Below are positions 27,282-36,412 of a stretch of 64,000 bases of DNA, in pieces (position 1 is the first letter of the stretch; every line of letters begins with the position of its first letter). The translations under genes and the position numbers were made by a program. The stretch comes from an uncultured Alphaproteobacteria bacterium (GTDB lineage: Bacteria > Pseudomonadota > Alphaproteobacteria > HIMB59 > GCA-002718135): contig CACNND010000002.1 of NCBI GenBank assembly GCA_902621725.1, positions 64,049-128,048 on the forward strand, written 5' to 3'. The notes beneath the pieces were generated by a model. That model had not been told where the DNA came from and did no database searches. It saw nothing but the letters and a program-made list of their open reading frames with translations.

Positions 27282-27794
27282 ATGCTGACAAAGACAGATT
27301 TATTTGAATTACTTAGTGTAAAAAATAAAGATTTTCAAATTCATGAGCACGATCCTTTATTTACAGTAGAGGACTCTGAAAAACTTAGAGGAGAAATTAG
27401 TGGTGCACATACAAAGAATTTATTTCTAAAAAATAAAAAAAATAACTTTTTTCTTTTTAGTTGTAATGAAAATGCAAAAGTTGATTTAAAACTATTCTCC
27501 AAATCAATTGATGCTAAAAATTTATCTTTTGCCAACGAAGAATATTTAAAAAAATATTTAGGCATAAAACCTGGGTCTGTTTCTCCATTTGCACTTCTTA
27601 ATGACATTAAAAATGTTGTTAAGTTTTATTTAGATGAAGAGCTTTATAAAAGTGAGGTAATTAATTTTCATCCTCTAATTAATACTACAACAATAAGTAT
27701 TAAAACTTCATTGTTTATTGACTTCCTTCTTGAAAATAATAAAAAAATTCATATTTTTTCTCTTGATAGCTATAGTATAAGTAAAGTTTTATGA
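27282..27794 (+). CDS. prdX: Prolyl-tRNA deacylase ProXp-ala/PrdX (YbaK domain)
   Basis: The 170-residue single YbaK/aminoacyl-tRNA deacylase domain removes mischarged alanine from tRNA-Pro. Visible family features are the HEHDPLFTVED start, GAHTKNLFLKNKK and GVKPGSVSPF-like GIKPGSVSPFALLND, typical of PrdX. It is the first gene of a rightward group with cnoX and a LON-domain gene; the stop overlaps cnoX (ATGA). Confidence 0.9.
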   Translation: MLTKTDLFELLSVKNKDFQIHEHDPLFTVEDSEKLRGEISGAHTKNLFLKNKKNNFFLFSCNENAKVDLKLFSKSIDAKNLSFANEEYLKKYLGIKPGSVSPFALLNDIKNVVKFYLDEELYKSEVINFHPLINTTTISIKTSLFIDFLLENNKKIHIFSLDSYSISKVL

Positions 27795-28657
27795 ATGAAA
27801 TTAGCAATATAATCGACGTAAATGAAACAGAGTTTAATGATCAAGTAATTGAGGCAAGTCAAAATAAATTAATTGTTGTAGATTTTTGGGCTCCATGGTG
27901 TGGTCCTTGCAAACAACTAACACCAATTTTAGAAAAAATAATATCTAAATCAAGTGATAAAGTAACATTAGTAAAAATTAATATTGATGAGAATCAACAA
28001 ATAGCAGCTCAACTAAGAATTCAATCAATTCCCACAGTTTATGCATTCAAAGATAAACAAATTGTTAATGCTTTTCAGGGTGTAATCCCAGAGAATAAGA
28101 TAATTGAATTTATAGAAAAATGTTTAGGGTCTAAAATTAACAAAGATTTTACTGATTTTTATAATGATGTAAAAAATGCGATGTCTGAAAATAAATATCA
28201 GGAAACCAAAGACGTACTGCTAGACTTTATTTCTAAAAACTCAAATGAAATAATGGGCATTTATTTGTATTTAGAATGTCTTATCGAACTGAAACAGTTT
28301 GAAGAGATTGAGAGTTTTATTGATTCATTAGATAAAGAAATGAAAGAAAAAGACGAGATTAAACAAGTTTTAAAAAAAATAGAAATTGTAAAGAAGAATT
28401 CATCTGGACCTGATATTGATGAATTACAAAATAAACTTGAAAAAGAACCAACTAACATAGATTTGGTTTTAGAATTATCTGATAGATATTTTTCAATCAA
28501 AGAATATGAAATTGGAATGGATTTGCTTTTAAAAAATTATCCAAGCAATAAGGATAAGGTAAAAAATAAAATGTTAGAGTTCTTTGGTGTACTGGGTAAC
28601 AATGATGAGATCACCGTAAGATATAGAAAAAAACTCTCACAAATAATGTTTTCTTAA
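27791..28657 (+). CDS. cnoX: Thioredoxin-fold co-chaperone CnoX/YbbN
   Basis: An N-terminal thioredoxin domain (about 1-112) with the active site WAPWCGPC (Cys37, Cys40) is followed by a TPR-like helical domain (about 130-288). This matches CnoX, a chaperone that protects proteins from oxidation and hands them to GroEL. Unlike the E. coli protein, both active-site cysteines are kept. Length of 288 is normal. It is coupled to prdX upstream and a LON-domain protein downstream, an order often seen in Alphaproteobacteria. Confidence 0.9.
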   Translation: MNEISNIIDVNETEFNDQVIEASQNKLIVVDFWAPWCGPCKQLTPILEKIISKSSDKVTLVKINIDENQQIAAQLRIQSIPTVYAFKDKQIVNAFQGVIPENKIIEFIEKCLGSKINKDFTDFYNDVKNAMSENKYQETKDVLLDFISKNSNEIMGIYLYLECLIELKQFEEIESFIDSLDKEMKEKDEIKQVLKKIEIVKKNSSGPDIDELQNKLEKEPTNIDLVLELSDRYFSIKEYEIGMDLLLKNYPSNKDKVKNKMLEFFGVLGNNDEITVRYRKKLSQIMFS

Positions 28658-28658
28658 A

Positions 28659-29252
28659 ATGGAATTACCAATTTTTCCTTTAAATGGTGCTGTTTTATTT
28701 CCAGGTACAAACTTGCCACTAAATATCTTTGAAGAAAGATATCTTCAAATGGTTGATTATTCATTGTCAAAAAAGAGATTTATAGGAATGATTCAAACTA
28801 ATCGAAATCAAGAATTATATAGTATAGGATGCGTTGGAAAAATTAACAGTTTTAGCGAAACAAATGATGGTAGATACTTAATTAGCCTAGAAGGAACTGA
28901 TTGCTTTAAAGTAAATAAAGAAGTCTATAAAGATTTTAAGTTTAGATTAGTAGACGCTAAACTAATAAAAAATTATCATAATGTTGAAAAGTTAAGCGAT
29001 GAGAAAAAAGTAAAATTACTTAAAAAATACGAAGACTATGCAAAAATAAAAAAGATGAATATTAGTTTAGAAGAAGTAAAAAAAATAGATATTTCACAAA
29101 TTGTCAAATTTATTGCAATGATCTCACCGTTTAAAGATGAAGATAAACAAGTTTTATTAGAAACTTCTAATCTTAATGAATTTTACAATAAATTATTATC
29201 AATAATTGAAATAGAATTAGTTGGAGACCTAACAAATAAAACTATTAATTAA
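28659..29252 (+). CDS. LON substrate-binding domain protein
   Basis: The 197-residue protein is only the N-terminal (PUA-like) domain of Lon protease: LPIFPLNGAVLFPGTNLPLNIFEERYLQMV is diagnostic up to residue ~32, with GCVGKINSF and RYLISLEGTDCFKV later. No ATPase or protease part is present, as in the stand-alone COG2802 family. Its role is unsettled; it may bind unfolded substrates alongside cnoX, one base upstream. It converges with the Ubi-type hydroxylase, overlapping by 8 bases. Confidence 0.9.
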   Translation: MELPIFPLNGAVLFPGTNLPLNIFEERYLQMVDYSLSKKRFIGMIQTNRNQELYSIGCVGKINSFSETNDGRYLISLEGTDCFKVNKEVYKDFKFRLVDAKLIKNYHNVEKLSDEKKVKLLKKYEDYAKIKKMNISLEEVKKIDISQIVKFIAMISPFKDEDKQVLLETSNLNEFYNKLLSIIEIELVGDLTNKTIN

Positions 29253-30426
29253 CCCTCATAGCAAAATCACTTATTTTATTTTTTAATTTTTTAAAATTAT
29301 TAATATTGCTAATACCAAAGAATCTTAGTTTTTCTATAAAAGGATATTGTAATTTAAAAATGCTATCAAGTTTGTCAGTGACTTGATAGAGCGTGTATGA
29401 GTTATAAAAATTTTTATTTTGATATTCTTTACAAAAAGATTTGTTACCAAGCTCTATACCAAGAGATTTATATTTTTTAATAATTTCATATAGGTTATTA
29501 AGATCATTGATTCCTAGATTCCAGCCTTGGCCAGCGATTGGGTGAAAAGAATGTGCAGAATCACCAATATAAACAGTTCTTTTTTCAAAAAATCTTGTAT
29601 TTAAATGTGCGTTTAGAGGAAATATTTGTTTACTTATTATTTTGTTGATTGAACCAACACAATCTTGTGTTTTCTCATTTAAAATAGTTTTGAGTTTTTT
29701 GTTTTCCAATTCAAGTAAAAATTCTAGGTACTCACTATTATGTGTCCACACAATTGAACTAGAAAAATTTTTAGTGGTTTTTTTCATAGGTAAAATAGCT
29801 AATGGACCATTTTTATAAAAAAACTCAAATGCTGTACTTTTGTGATCTTTGCTATGTGTGAAAGTTAATACAAGCGCATTTTTATTATAATTTTTTGAAT
29901 AATATGGAGTTTTAAATATTTTTCTTACTTTGCTGAACTTTCCATCTGCTGCAATGTTAAGGTCAGAAATAATTTTAATACTTTCAGAACAAATAATTAT
30001 TTTTTCAGAATCAAATTGAATATCTTTTATATGAATATTATTTATTACTTTAATATTTCTATTTTTTTTTATTTTTAAATAAATTAAATTTAAAAGATCT
30101 ATATTTTTTATAATATATCCTAAATTTGATTTTCTTCTGGCATTATCAAACTCTAATTGATTTGATAAGTCTCTATCAATTACTTTTATTTTTTCTATAA
30201 ATTGACACAAAGATTTCATTTCATTCCAAAGGCCTATTTTATCAAAAAAAATTTTAGTTCCCTCAGATATTGCTATAGTTCTTTGATCTTTATAATTTTT
30301 ACAATTAAAGTTTGGTTTTTTTTCCAATATCGTAACTTTAAAGCCAAGCTTTGATAAACAGAGTGCTGTTATAGAGCCTATAAGGCCTCCACCAACTATA
30401 TTGATATCAGAATGAATTTCCTTCAT
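29245..30426 (-). CDS. UbiH/UbiF-family FAD monooxygenase
   Basis: The 393-residue flavoprotein fits the ubiquinone-ring hydroxylase family (UbiH/UbiF/Coq6). FAD motifs are NIVGGGLIGSITAL at about 8-21 and YIGDSAHSFHPIAGQGWNLGINDL near 285-308. It likely hydroxylates a ubiquinone precursor at the inner membrane; which ring position cannot be told. It is a single leftward gene, divergent from ftsK across 47 bases. Confidence 0.88.
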   Translation of the reverse strand: MKEIHSDINIVGGGLIGSITALCLSKLGFKVTILEKKPNFNCKNYKDQRTIAISEGTKIFFDKIGLWNEMKSLCQFIEKIKVIDRDLSNQLEFDNARRKSNLGYIIKNIDLLNLIYLKIKKNRNIKVINNIHIKDIQFDSEKIIICSESIKIISDLNIAADGKFSKVRKIFKTPYYSKNYNKNALVLTFTHSKDHKSTAFEFFYKNGPLAILPMKKTTKNFSSSIVWTHNSEYLEFLLELENKKLKTILNEKTQDCVGSINKIISKQIFPLNAHLNTRFFEKRTVYIGDSAHSFHPIAGQGWNLGINDLNNLYEIIKKYKSLGIELGNKSFCKEYQNKNFYNSYTLYQVTDKLDSIFKLQYPFIEKLRFFGISNINNFKKLKNKISDFAMRVN

Positions 30427-30473
30427 AATTTTCTTCGAATTACCATAATCTATATGTAATACAATTTAACTAT

Positions 30474-32717
30474 ATGTTCAAATATGGGTCAATTAGATTT
30501 TTTTTAATAAAATTTACAGTTGGTTTACTAATTTTCGCAATATCTATTTTATTTTTAGGAAGCTTACTGTCCTATGATTCAAGTGATCCAGGCTTTAATA
30601 ATTTAGTAGATAGTACATCAAAAATACAAATACTGAATTACTTTGGTGGTTTTGGGGCATATACAGCGAGCTATTTGATAAGTTCATTAGGTTATCTATC
30701 ATACATATTTAGTCTCTTTATATTAATCATAAGTGTGAAGTTAATGTTAGGATTAGATACTAAACATATTTTTATAAAATTTATCTCCAACATAAGTGGT
30801 ATTGTTTTACTGAGTTCGTCAATGAGATACTTTGATATAAATTTTATAGAAATTGGATTTATATCCATAATTGTTAATGGTCTTGCTTATAGCTTGGTTG
30901 GTAGTTTAGTACAAAATAAATTACTACTATTAATTATAAATCTTATTTTGCTAATTTTTTCAATTTATTTAATTACTTATTCATTTTCTCTAAAAATAAA
31001 ATTTTTCAAAAAGATATTTATTTTTTTAGGTTTTTTTAAGTATCTTAAATATTTCAACCCTTTTAAATTAATAATTGTTGGTTCTAAAAATTTAAAACCA
31101 TTAAGAAAAAAAAGAGTTTTAAAAAAAAGTGAACCGACTATAAATAAAAATAGACAATCATATAATTTTAAGGAAAGTGAGAATTTATCAAGTCAAACAA
31201 AACCTAATGAGATGGGTGGTTTTAAATTTAAGCTTCCAGATAATCGACTTCTTGTTAAATCTAAAAATAAAAATGTAATTGATAGGGAAACAAGCAAAAT
31301 CAATAAAGAACGTGCAATTAAGCTTGAAAAAACACTTGCTGAGTATGGTGTTGAGGGAAGTATTGTTGATTTTAAAACAGGTCCAATTGTTACCTTGTTT
31401 GAGTTTATCCCAAGTGCGGGTATTAAATCTAGTAAAATAATAGGCTTGTCTGATGATATAGCAAGAGCAATGTCATCTTACTCTGCAAGGATATCATCTC
31501 AACCAGGCAAAACCAGTCTAGGAATTGAAATACCTAATGCAAAAAGAGAAAGTGTTATGTTTGGAGATTTAGTTGATGATGATAAGTTTGAATTAAATAA
31601 TAACTCTCTAACACTAGCTCTAGGAAAAAATATAGCTGGTGAAAAAGTTTATGCTGATTTAGAAAAAATGCCACACTTACTTATTGCAGGAACAACTGGG
31701 TCAGGAAAGTCAGTGGGTATTAATACCATGATCTTAAGTTTGTTATTTAAGTTCAAACCTAATGAATGTAAATTAATTTTAATTGATCCTAAAATGCTTG
31801 AATTAAGTATTTATGAAGATATTCCCCATCTACTAACACCAGTTGTTACAGATCCTAAAAAAGCAGTTTTTGCACTCAAATGGGTAGTGAGAGAAATGGA
31901 AAATAGATATAAATTAATGAGCTCAATAAATGTTAAAAATATAGTTTCTTATAATAAAAAGGTTGGACAATACATTAATGCTGGCAGAAAATTATACAGA
32001 GAAGTACAAACAGGCATAGATAATAATACGAGGATGCCAATCATTGAAAAAAAAGAAATAGTTTTAGAAAATCTTCCTTATATAGTAGTTGTTATTGATG
32101 AGATGGCAGACCTAATGATGGTTGCTGGAAAAGAAGTAGAATCACTAATTCAAAGGTTAGCACAAATGGCAAGGGCCTCAGGTATTCATTTAATTACAGC
32201 GACTCAAAGACCAAGTGTTGATGTTATAACAGGCACTATAAAGGCAAATTTTCCAAGTCGGATAAGTTATAAAGTTGCTAGTAAATTTGATAGCCGAACA
32301 ATATTAAATGAAATGGGATCCGAACAATTATTAGGAAGTGGAGATATGTTGTTCTTAGAAAATGGTGCGGTAATAAAAAGACTGCACGGAGGGTTTGTTT
32401 CTGAAAGTGAGGTTGAAAATGTTGTTTCTGCAATTAAAAGCCAAGTAATATTTGACCAAAATAAACAAATCGACTTAGTTGAGAATGAAGTTTCAAGTTC
32501 TGATAATCTAGACCTTATGACTGACAACACTGATGAGCTTTATGGAAAGGCTGTTGAAATAGTAATTAAACAGCAAAAAGTATCAACTAGTTATATTCAA
32601 AGATATCTCCAAATTGGTTATAACAGAGCCGCAAGAATTGTTGAAAAAATGGAAGAGGATGGTGTAATCACAGAACCAAATAATGCTGGAAAAAGACATG
32701 TGCTTAAAAAAGAATAA
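30474..32717 (+). CDS. ftsK: DNA translocase FtsK
   Basis: FtsK pumps DNA at the division septum and activates chromosome dimer resolution. Four to five membrane segments occupy about 10-175, followed by a short Lys-rich linker, the motor domain with Walker A AGTTGSGKSVG near residue 404 and Walker B VVVIDEMADLM near 540, and the C-terminal DNA-reading gamma domain (about 680-747). At 747 residues it is a short-linker version, as expected in a streamlined genome. Its end overlaps lolA by 20 bases. Confidence 0.96.
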   Translation: MFKYGSIRFFLIKFTVGLLIFAISILFLGSLLSYDSSDPGFNNLVDSTSKIQILNYFGGFGAYTASYLISSLGYLSYIFSLFILIISVKLMLGLDTKHIFIKFISNISGIVLLSSSMRYFDINFIEIGFISIIVNGLAYSLVGSLVQNKLLLLIINLILLIFSIYLITYSFSLKIKFFKKIFIFLGFFKYLKYFNPFKLIIVGSKNLKPLRKKRVLKKSEPTINKNRQSYNFKESENLSSQTKPNEMGGFKFKLPDNRLLVKSKNKNVIDRETSKINKERAIKLEKTLAEYGVEGSIVDFKTGPIVTLFEFIPSAGIKSSKIIGLSDDIARAMSSYSARISSQPGKTSLGIEIPNAKRESVMFGDLVDDDKFELNNNSLTLALGKNIAGEKVYADLEKMPHLLIAGTTGSGKSVGINTMILSLLFKFKPNECKLILIDPKMLELSIYEDIPHLLTPVVTDPKKAVFALKWVVREMENRYKLMSSINVKNIVSYNKKVGQYINAGRKLYREVQTGIDNNTRMPIIEKKEIVLENLPYIVVVIDEMADLMMVAGKEVESLIQRLAQMARASGIHLITATQRPSVDVITGTIKANFPSRISYKVASKFDSRTILNEMGSEQLLGSGDMLFLENGAVIKRLHGGFVSESEVENVVSAIKSQVIFDQNKQIDLVENEVSSSDNLDLMTDNTDELYGKAVEIVIKQQKVSTSYIQRYLQIGYNRAARIVEKMEEDGVITEPNNAGKRHVLKKE

Positions 32718-33291
32718 GTTATTTGTTTTTTTTTGTTTAATTTTATTATTTTCATTCTCTACTCACTCAAAAGAAAGTAGATTGATTGACAGTATTGATT
32801 ATCTAAATAATCTTAATAACTTTTCAGCTTCGTTTGTTCAAAATAATAATTATGAAATATCTGAAGGGAATATTTTTATAGGTCAAGACAGAATAAGAGT
32901 GGAGTATAACTTGCCCTCACAAATATTAATAATATTGAGTGATAATAAAGCAATGTATTACAATTTTGAGTTGGACGAAGATGAATTTTTTAATCCTAAA
33001 GATAGTTTAGCTTGGTTTTTTATAGAATTATTTAAAAATCCTGATTTTTTTTTAGATGCAAAAATTGAAATTAAAAACAAAAATTATATTATTAAAAAAG
33101 ATGGTTATTTTGATGATATAGAATTTTCAATAAAAGTTTCGTTTGAAGAAATGCCGACTGTAATTCGTAAAATTGAAGTAGAATTTGATGGAAATGATAT
33201 ATCTTTGTCACTTTTTAATCATCAATTTGATAGAGTTTTTAAAAAAAATCACTTTAAACTTATTAATCCCAAGTTTTTTAAGGCTAAGTAA
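32698..33291 (+). CDS. lolA: Outer-membrane lipoprotein carrier protein LolA
   Basis: LolA ferries lipoproteins across the periplasm. A signal peptide (MCLKKNKLFVFFCLILLFSF, cut near Ser-Thr-His-Ser) is followed by FSASFVQNNNYEISEGNIFIGQDRIRVEY-type LolA strands. The ATG at 32698 is preferred over the one at 32683 because it starts at the basic n-region of the signal peptide. About 197 residues, normal. It overlaps ftsK upstream and converges with the winged-helix gene. The ftsK-lolA order is common in Alphaproteobacteria. Confidence 0.88.
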   Translation: MCLKKNKLFVFFCLILLFSFSTHSKESRLIDSIDYLNNLNNFSASFVQNNNYEISEGNIFIGQDRIRVEYNLPSQILIILSDNKAMYYNFELDEDEFFNPKDSLAWFFIELFKNPDFFLDAKIEIKNKNYIIKKDGYFDDIEFSIKVSFEEMPTVIRKIEVEFDGNDISLSLFNHQFDRVFKKNHFKLINPKFFKAK

Positions 33292-33871
33292 TTTGAACAA
33301 AGTCATTTTTTGTTTTAATTTTGACAGTAGCTTTAATTTTATCAAATTTTTTTCTTATTCTTGTCAAGTGACTGTCTAATGAATTAGTAATTATGTCTCT
33401 TTTAATACCAAGTACTTTCTCTTTTAAGAATTTTTTTTCACATGTTTTTTTATCAATTAAATATATTAAAATATTTTTTTCTATATCAGTTATGGTGCAA
33501 GATAATTTATTTGATATGTTTGTCATTTTTCTGTCTTTTATTTTGATGTCGCAAAACCCTATTGTTTTCATTGAAAGAAAATTATTTATTTCTTTTCTAA
33601 GTCTGTCTGGCTCAATGGGAGTTTTTAGAACAACTAAATTATGATTTGTAAAAATCTTTTTATCAGACAAAAGAATATGTGGTTTTGATATTTTTTCTAA
33701 ATCATATTTTTTTGTATATTTGCTACTAAGAAAAATTATTCCACCCTCTTTAGACTGAAAATTGTTAAATAATTCATCCAAACTATAAAATATTAAATTG
33801 TAGTCAGGTAATAAATCTTCAAAGAATTTAGTGTAAGAAATTTCAGAAAAAATAGTGATTTTATTAATCAT
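33284..33871 (-). CDS. Winged-helix regulator with degenerate receiver domain
   Basis: The ~195-residue protein has an N-terminal half resembling a response-regulator receiver but without an obvious phosphoacceptor Asp (GGIIFLSSK where the Asp strand should be), though VVLKTPIEPDRL mimics the Lys-Pro switch. The C-terminal half (about 120-195) has the OmpR/PhoB winged-helix pattern, TDIEKNILIYLI..SLDSHLTRIRKKF. It may bind DNA without phosphorylation. The ATG at 33871 is chosen over a TTG 12 bases upstream. It overlaps the end of yggS by 8 bases, and no kinase gene is near. Confidence 0.7.
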   Translation of the reverse strand: MINKITIFSEISYTKFFEDLLPDYNLIFYSLDELFNNFQSKEGGIIFLSSKYTKKYDLEKISKPHILLSDKKIFTNHNLVVLKTPIEPDRLRKEINNFLSMKTIGFCDIKIKDRKMTNISNKLSCTITDIEKNILIYLIDKKTCEKKFLKEKVLGIKRDIITNSLDSHLTRIRKKFDKIKATVKIKTKNDFVQIT

Positions 33872-34505
33872 TTCTTTTGCCAAATAAAATTGTGCCCAGT
33901 CTGATGTATTTAGGTTTAAATTTTATTGCCTTTTTATAATCACTACTCATTCCTATGCTTAAATTGTGTAGATTATTTCGATTAGCTAATTCAGAAAGCA
34001 AACTAAAATGATCATCTGGATTATCATTTACAGGAGGTATGCACATAAGACCTATGATATTTAGTTGCATGTCGTTAATGCAATAATTAATAAACTCACT
34101 TACATCTGCAGGGAAAATACCGCTTTTAGTTTCTTCCTTGCCTGTATTTACTTGAATAAATATTTCTTTATTTTGTAAATATAAAAGATTTTTATTGAAT
34201 TCGATTGCTATTTTTTCTCTATCTAGCGTATGAAAGACATCAAACAGTTTGGCTGCATCTTTGACTTTATTTGATTGAAGAGGGCCTGTAAGGTGTAATT
34301 TAACTAATGGATTAGCATTTTTTATATCCTCAAACTTCTTTTTAGCTTCATTAACCCTGTTTTCACCAAATGTTTCTACACCGTATTTTATAGCATCTAT
34401 AACGCTATCTTTGGGGTGATTTTTGGAAATCGCAACTATTTTGGTTGATTTGCTATGTTTTATTAAAAATTCGTTGATTTCTAGGTATTTTTTATTATCG
34501 AACAT
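33864..34505 (-). CDS. yggS: PLP homeostasis protein YggS/PROSC
   Basis: A single-domain, alanine-racemase-like TIM barrel of 213 residues that binds pyridoxal phosphate and buffers its level. The PLP lysine is Lys28 in KIVAISKNHP; the family run FGENRVNEAKKKF, HLTGPLQSNKV, IFIQVNTGKEETKSG, GLMCIPP and LSIGMSSDYKKAI is all visible. It starts a two-gene leftward unit with the winged-helix gene and is divergent from the porin. Confidence 0.94.
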   Translation of the reverse strand: MFDNKKYLEINEFLIKHSKSTKIVAISKNHPKDSVIDAIKYGVETFGENRVNEAKKKFEDIKNANPLVKLHLTGPLQSNKVKDAAKLFDVFHTLDREKIAIEFNKNLLYLQNKEIFIQVNTGKEETKSGIFPADVSEFINYCINDMQLNIIGLMCIPPVNDNPDDHFSLLSELANRNNLHNLSIGMSSDYKKAIKFKPKYIRLGTILFGKRND

Positions 34506-34659
34506 ATTTTAGAACTGTTGTAAAAAAACAACACTTAATAAAAATTTTCTATAATTAGTAAGCTTTTTTTGAAATTTAATCAATTTGTTTATATTTACCT
34601 CCCCAATGTAGAATAGTTTCTACATTTAATGAATATTCATTAACTCAAAAGGAGTAATT
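34506..34659 (+). promoter_or_regulatory. Porin upstream region with an inverted repeat near the start
   Basis: This 154-base divergent gap must hold the porin and yggS promoters. GTAGAA-TAGT-TTCTAC (34609-34624) is a 6-bp-armed inverted repeat about 36 bases before the porin ATG, probably in its leader, and GTTGT/ACAAC (about 34514-34530) is another near the yggS start. A clean AAAGGAG ribosome site lies 7 bases before the ATG. I cannot assign exact -35/-10 boxes in this AT-rich DNA. Confidence 0.4.
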
Positions 34660-35712
34660 ATGAAAAAAGAACTATTAATCGGTACAGCCTTAGTATCTAC
34701 GCTTGGTGCAGCATCAGTTGCAGAAGCAGTAACAGCTACTATGAGCGGTAACCATAAAACTGGTGTCGAGCAAGAATCACCTGATTCTGGTGGAGATACT
34801 AGATCACAGATTAATGATAACAACTTTACTGTTTCATTATCTGAAACTACTGACGGTGGTGTTACTATTTCTTCTAGCTTCATGCTTATGAATGAAAATG
34901 GATCTGCTGGTGATCTTGATGCTGGATTTACTCTAGCTTTCACTGATGGATCTAAGCTTGATATCCTCAATGCTGGTAACGCAATGGCTGGACATGATAT
35001 CTCTGTTCCTGGATCTGCAGGCTCTGAAGGTATTACATTAACTACTGCAAACAATGCTCCAACTGGACTTGATTTTGCTGCTGCTTCAACTGTATTTGGT
35101 GTTGAATACCATACTGCTGAAGATTTCTTAGTTGATGGTTTAAAAATGTCAGCTTCAATCTCAACTGATAACGGTGCAAACTCATCTGCTACTTATAAAG
35201 TAGACAATCACTGGGGTCTTGGTGCAACATATGTAACAACTGCTGGTGATACTACTGTAACAATTGGTGCTGGTGTAACTGACTCAAGTTTTGGTATGAC
35301 TGGAACTGGTCCTAGCTCTGATGAAGGTGGTGTTCACTTTGGTGTGAGTGCTGTAACTGGTGATTTAACTGTTGCTATCGGATTTGGTGATGGTGATGAC
35401 GTTGGATCAACTACTGCTGGTACTGCAGATAGAGAAATCGACGGTGAAGTTGTAAAAGCTGGTGTTAAATATGTAACTGGCGATTTAACTTTCAACGTAG
35501 GTGCTGTATCTGGTGAAGCTACTGATAACGCTTTCGGTGGTACGACTACTGAAACAGACTCAGTTGATAAAGTTTCAGCAAGTGTATCTTATGCTGTTGC
35601 ATCTGGTGTAACTGCTATCCTAGGATATACTGATGTTGAATCTCAAAACGAGAATTCTTCTGATACTAAAGATGGTTCTGCTTGGTACATTGGTGCCAAC
35701 ATGGCATTTTAA
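34660..35712 (+). CDS. Alphaproteobacterial outer-membrane porin
   Basis: The 350-residue protein has a signal peptide MKKELLIGTALVSTLGAASVAEA (processed after about residue 23; given here for the start choice in two parts: basic MKKE, hydrophobic core to AEA), then alternating beta strands rich in Gly, Thr, Asp and Ser, ending in Phe (IGANMAF), the outer-membrane assembly signal. Codon use is strikingly biased toward GGT, ACT, GCT and TCT and GC is higher than its neighbours, as in very highly expressed genes. It stands alone with its own terminator at 35736. Confidence 0.88.
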   Translation: MKKELLIGTALVSTLGAASVAEAVTATMSGNHKTGVEQESPDSGGDTRSQINDNNFTVSLSETTDGGVTISSSFMLMNENGSAGDLDAGFTLAFTDGSKLDILNAGNAMAGHDISVPGSAGSEGITLTTANNAPTGLDFAAASTVFGVEYHTAEDFLVDGLKMSASISTDNGANSSATYKVDNHWGLGATYVTTAGDTTVTIGAGVTDSSFGMTGTGPSSDEGGVHFGVSAVTGDLTVAIGFGDGDDVGSTTAGTADREIDGEVVKAGVKYVTGDLTFNVGAVSGEATDNAFGGTTTETDSVDKVSASVSYAVASGVTAILGYTDVESQNENSSDTKDGSAWYIGANMAF

Positions 35713-35735
35713 TTAATCAGATAATTTATTTTAAT

Positions 35736-35768
35736 AAAAACGGCACTATAATTAGTGCCGTTTTTTTT
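35736..35768. terminator. Strong terminator after the porin gene
   Basis: CGGCACTA (35741-35748) and TAGTGCCG (35753-35760) form an 8-bp GC-rich stem with a 4-base loop, preceded by five A and followed by eight T, so the hairpin could work in both directions. It ends the porin transcript 24 bases after the stop codon. Confidence 0.93.
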
Positions 35769-35808
35769 ATGTTTTACTTTTTCCAATCTATGCAATAATT
35801 AAAGATTT

Positions 35809-36408
35809 ATGTATTTATTAAGATTGATAACAATTGCTTTATTATTGTTTGTTTACTCGTGTAATCAAAATCTTAGTGATAAGGAAAAAAAAGAAATGTG
35901 GAGTAAAGCACAAACGACCGGAGCTATAATAGATAGATCAGGCACAAAATTTAATTCAGCCACAAATAAAGATCTAGCTCTACAAGATGCTGAAACAAGA
36001 CTTCAAACAGGTGGTGGTCTTTTTGGTAAAGGTTTAGATGTTGATGGAATTATAAATCAAACAAATAATAATCAGCAAGTAGCTACATATGGTATGCCGA
36101 TAAATCAATACTTGTGGAGAGGGTCTCTTGAAACTATTAGTTTTATGCCATTGTCCTCTGCAGATCCTATTGGTGGAACCATAATTACAGATTGGTATAC
36201 GTCTGAAAATAATGAAGATGAGAGATGCAAATTAAATATATTTATATCTGGTTCAGAACTGAAAACTCAAAATCTAAAAGTCACATCATTTTGTGAAGTG
36301 TTCAAGAATAATAGATGGATTGCACGAAATGTTGATGCATCAAATAATATTAAAATAGAGAATGCTATATTAAACAAAGCGAAAAAATTAAAACTAAGCT
36401 CAAGTTAA
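35809..36408 (+). CDS. DUF3576 family lipoprotein
   Basis: The 199-residue protein has a lipoprotein signal peptide ending FVYSC (Cys18), then a linker and a conserved region [35 protein letters not shown], typical of DUF3576. The function is unknown. It lies just before leuS, as in many Alphaproteobacteria, with a 4-base gap. Probably anchored to the outer membrane, since position +2 is Asn rather than Asp. Confidence 0.85.
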   Translation: MYLLRLITIALLLFVYSCNQNLSDKEKKEMWSKAQTTGAIIDRSGTKFNSATNKDLALQDAETRLQTGGGLFGKGLDVDGIINQTNNNQQVATYGMPINQYLWRGSLETISFMPLSSADPIGGTIITDWYTSENNEDERCKLNIFISGSELKTQNLKVTSFCEVFKNNRWIARNVDASNNIKIENAILNKAKKLKLSSS

Positions 36409-36412
36409 GATA

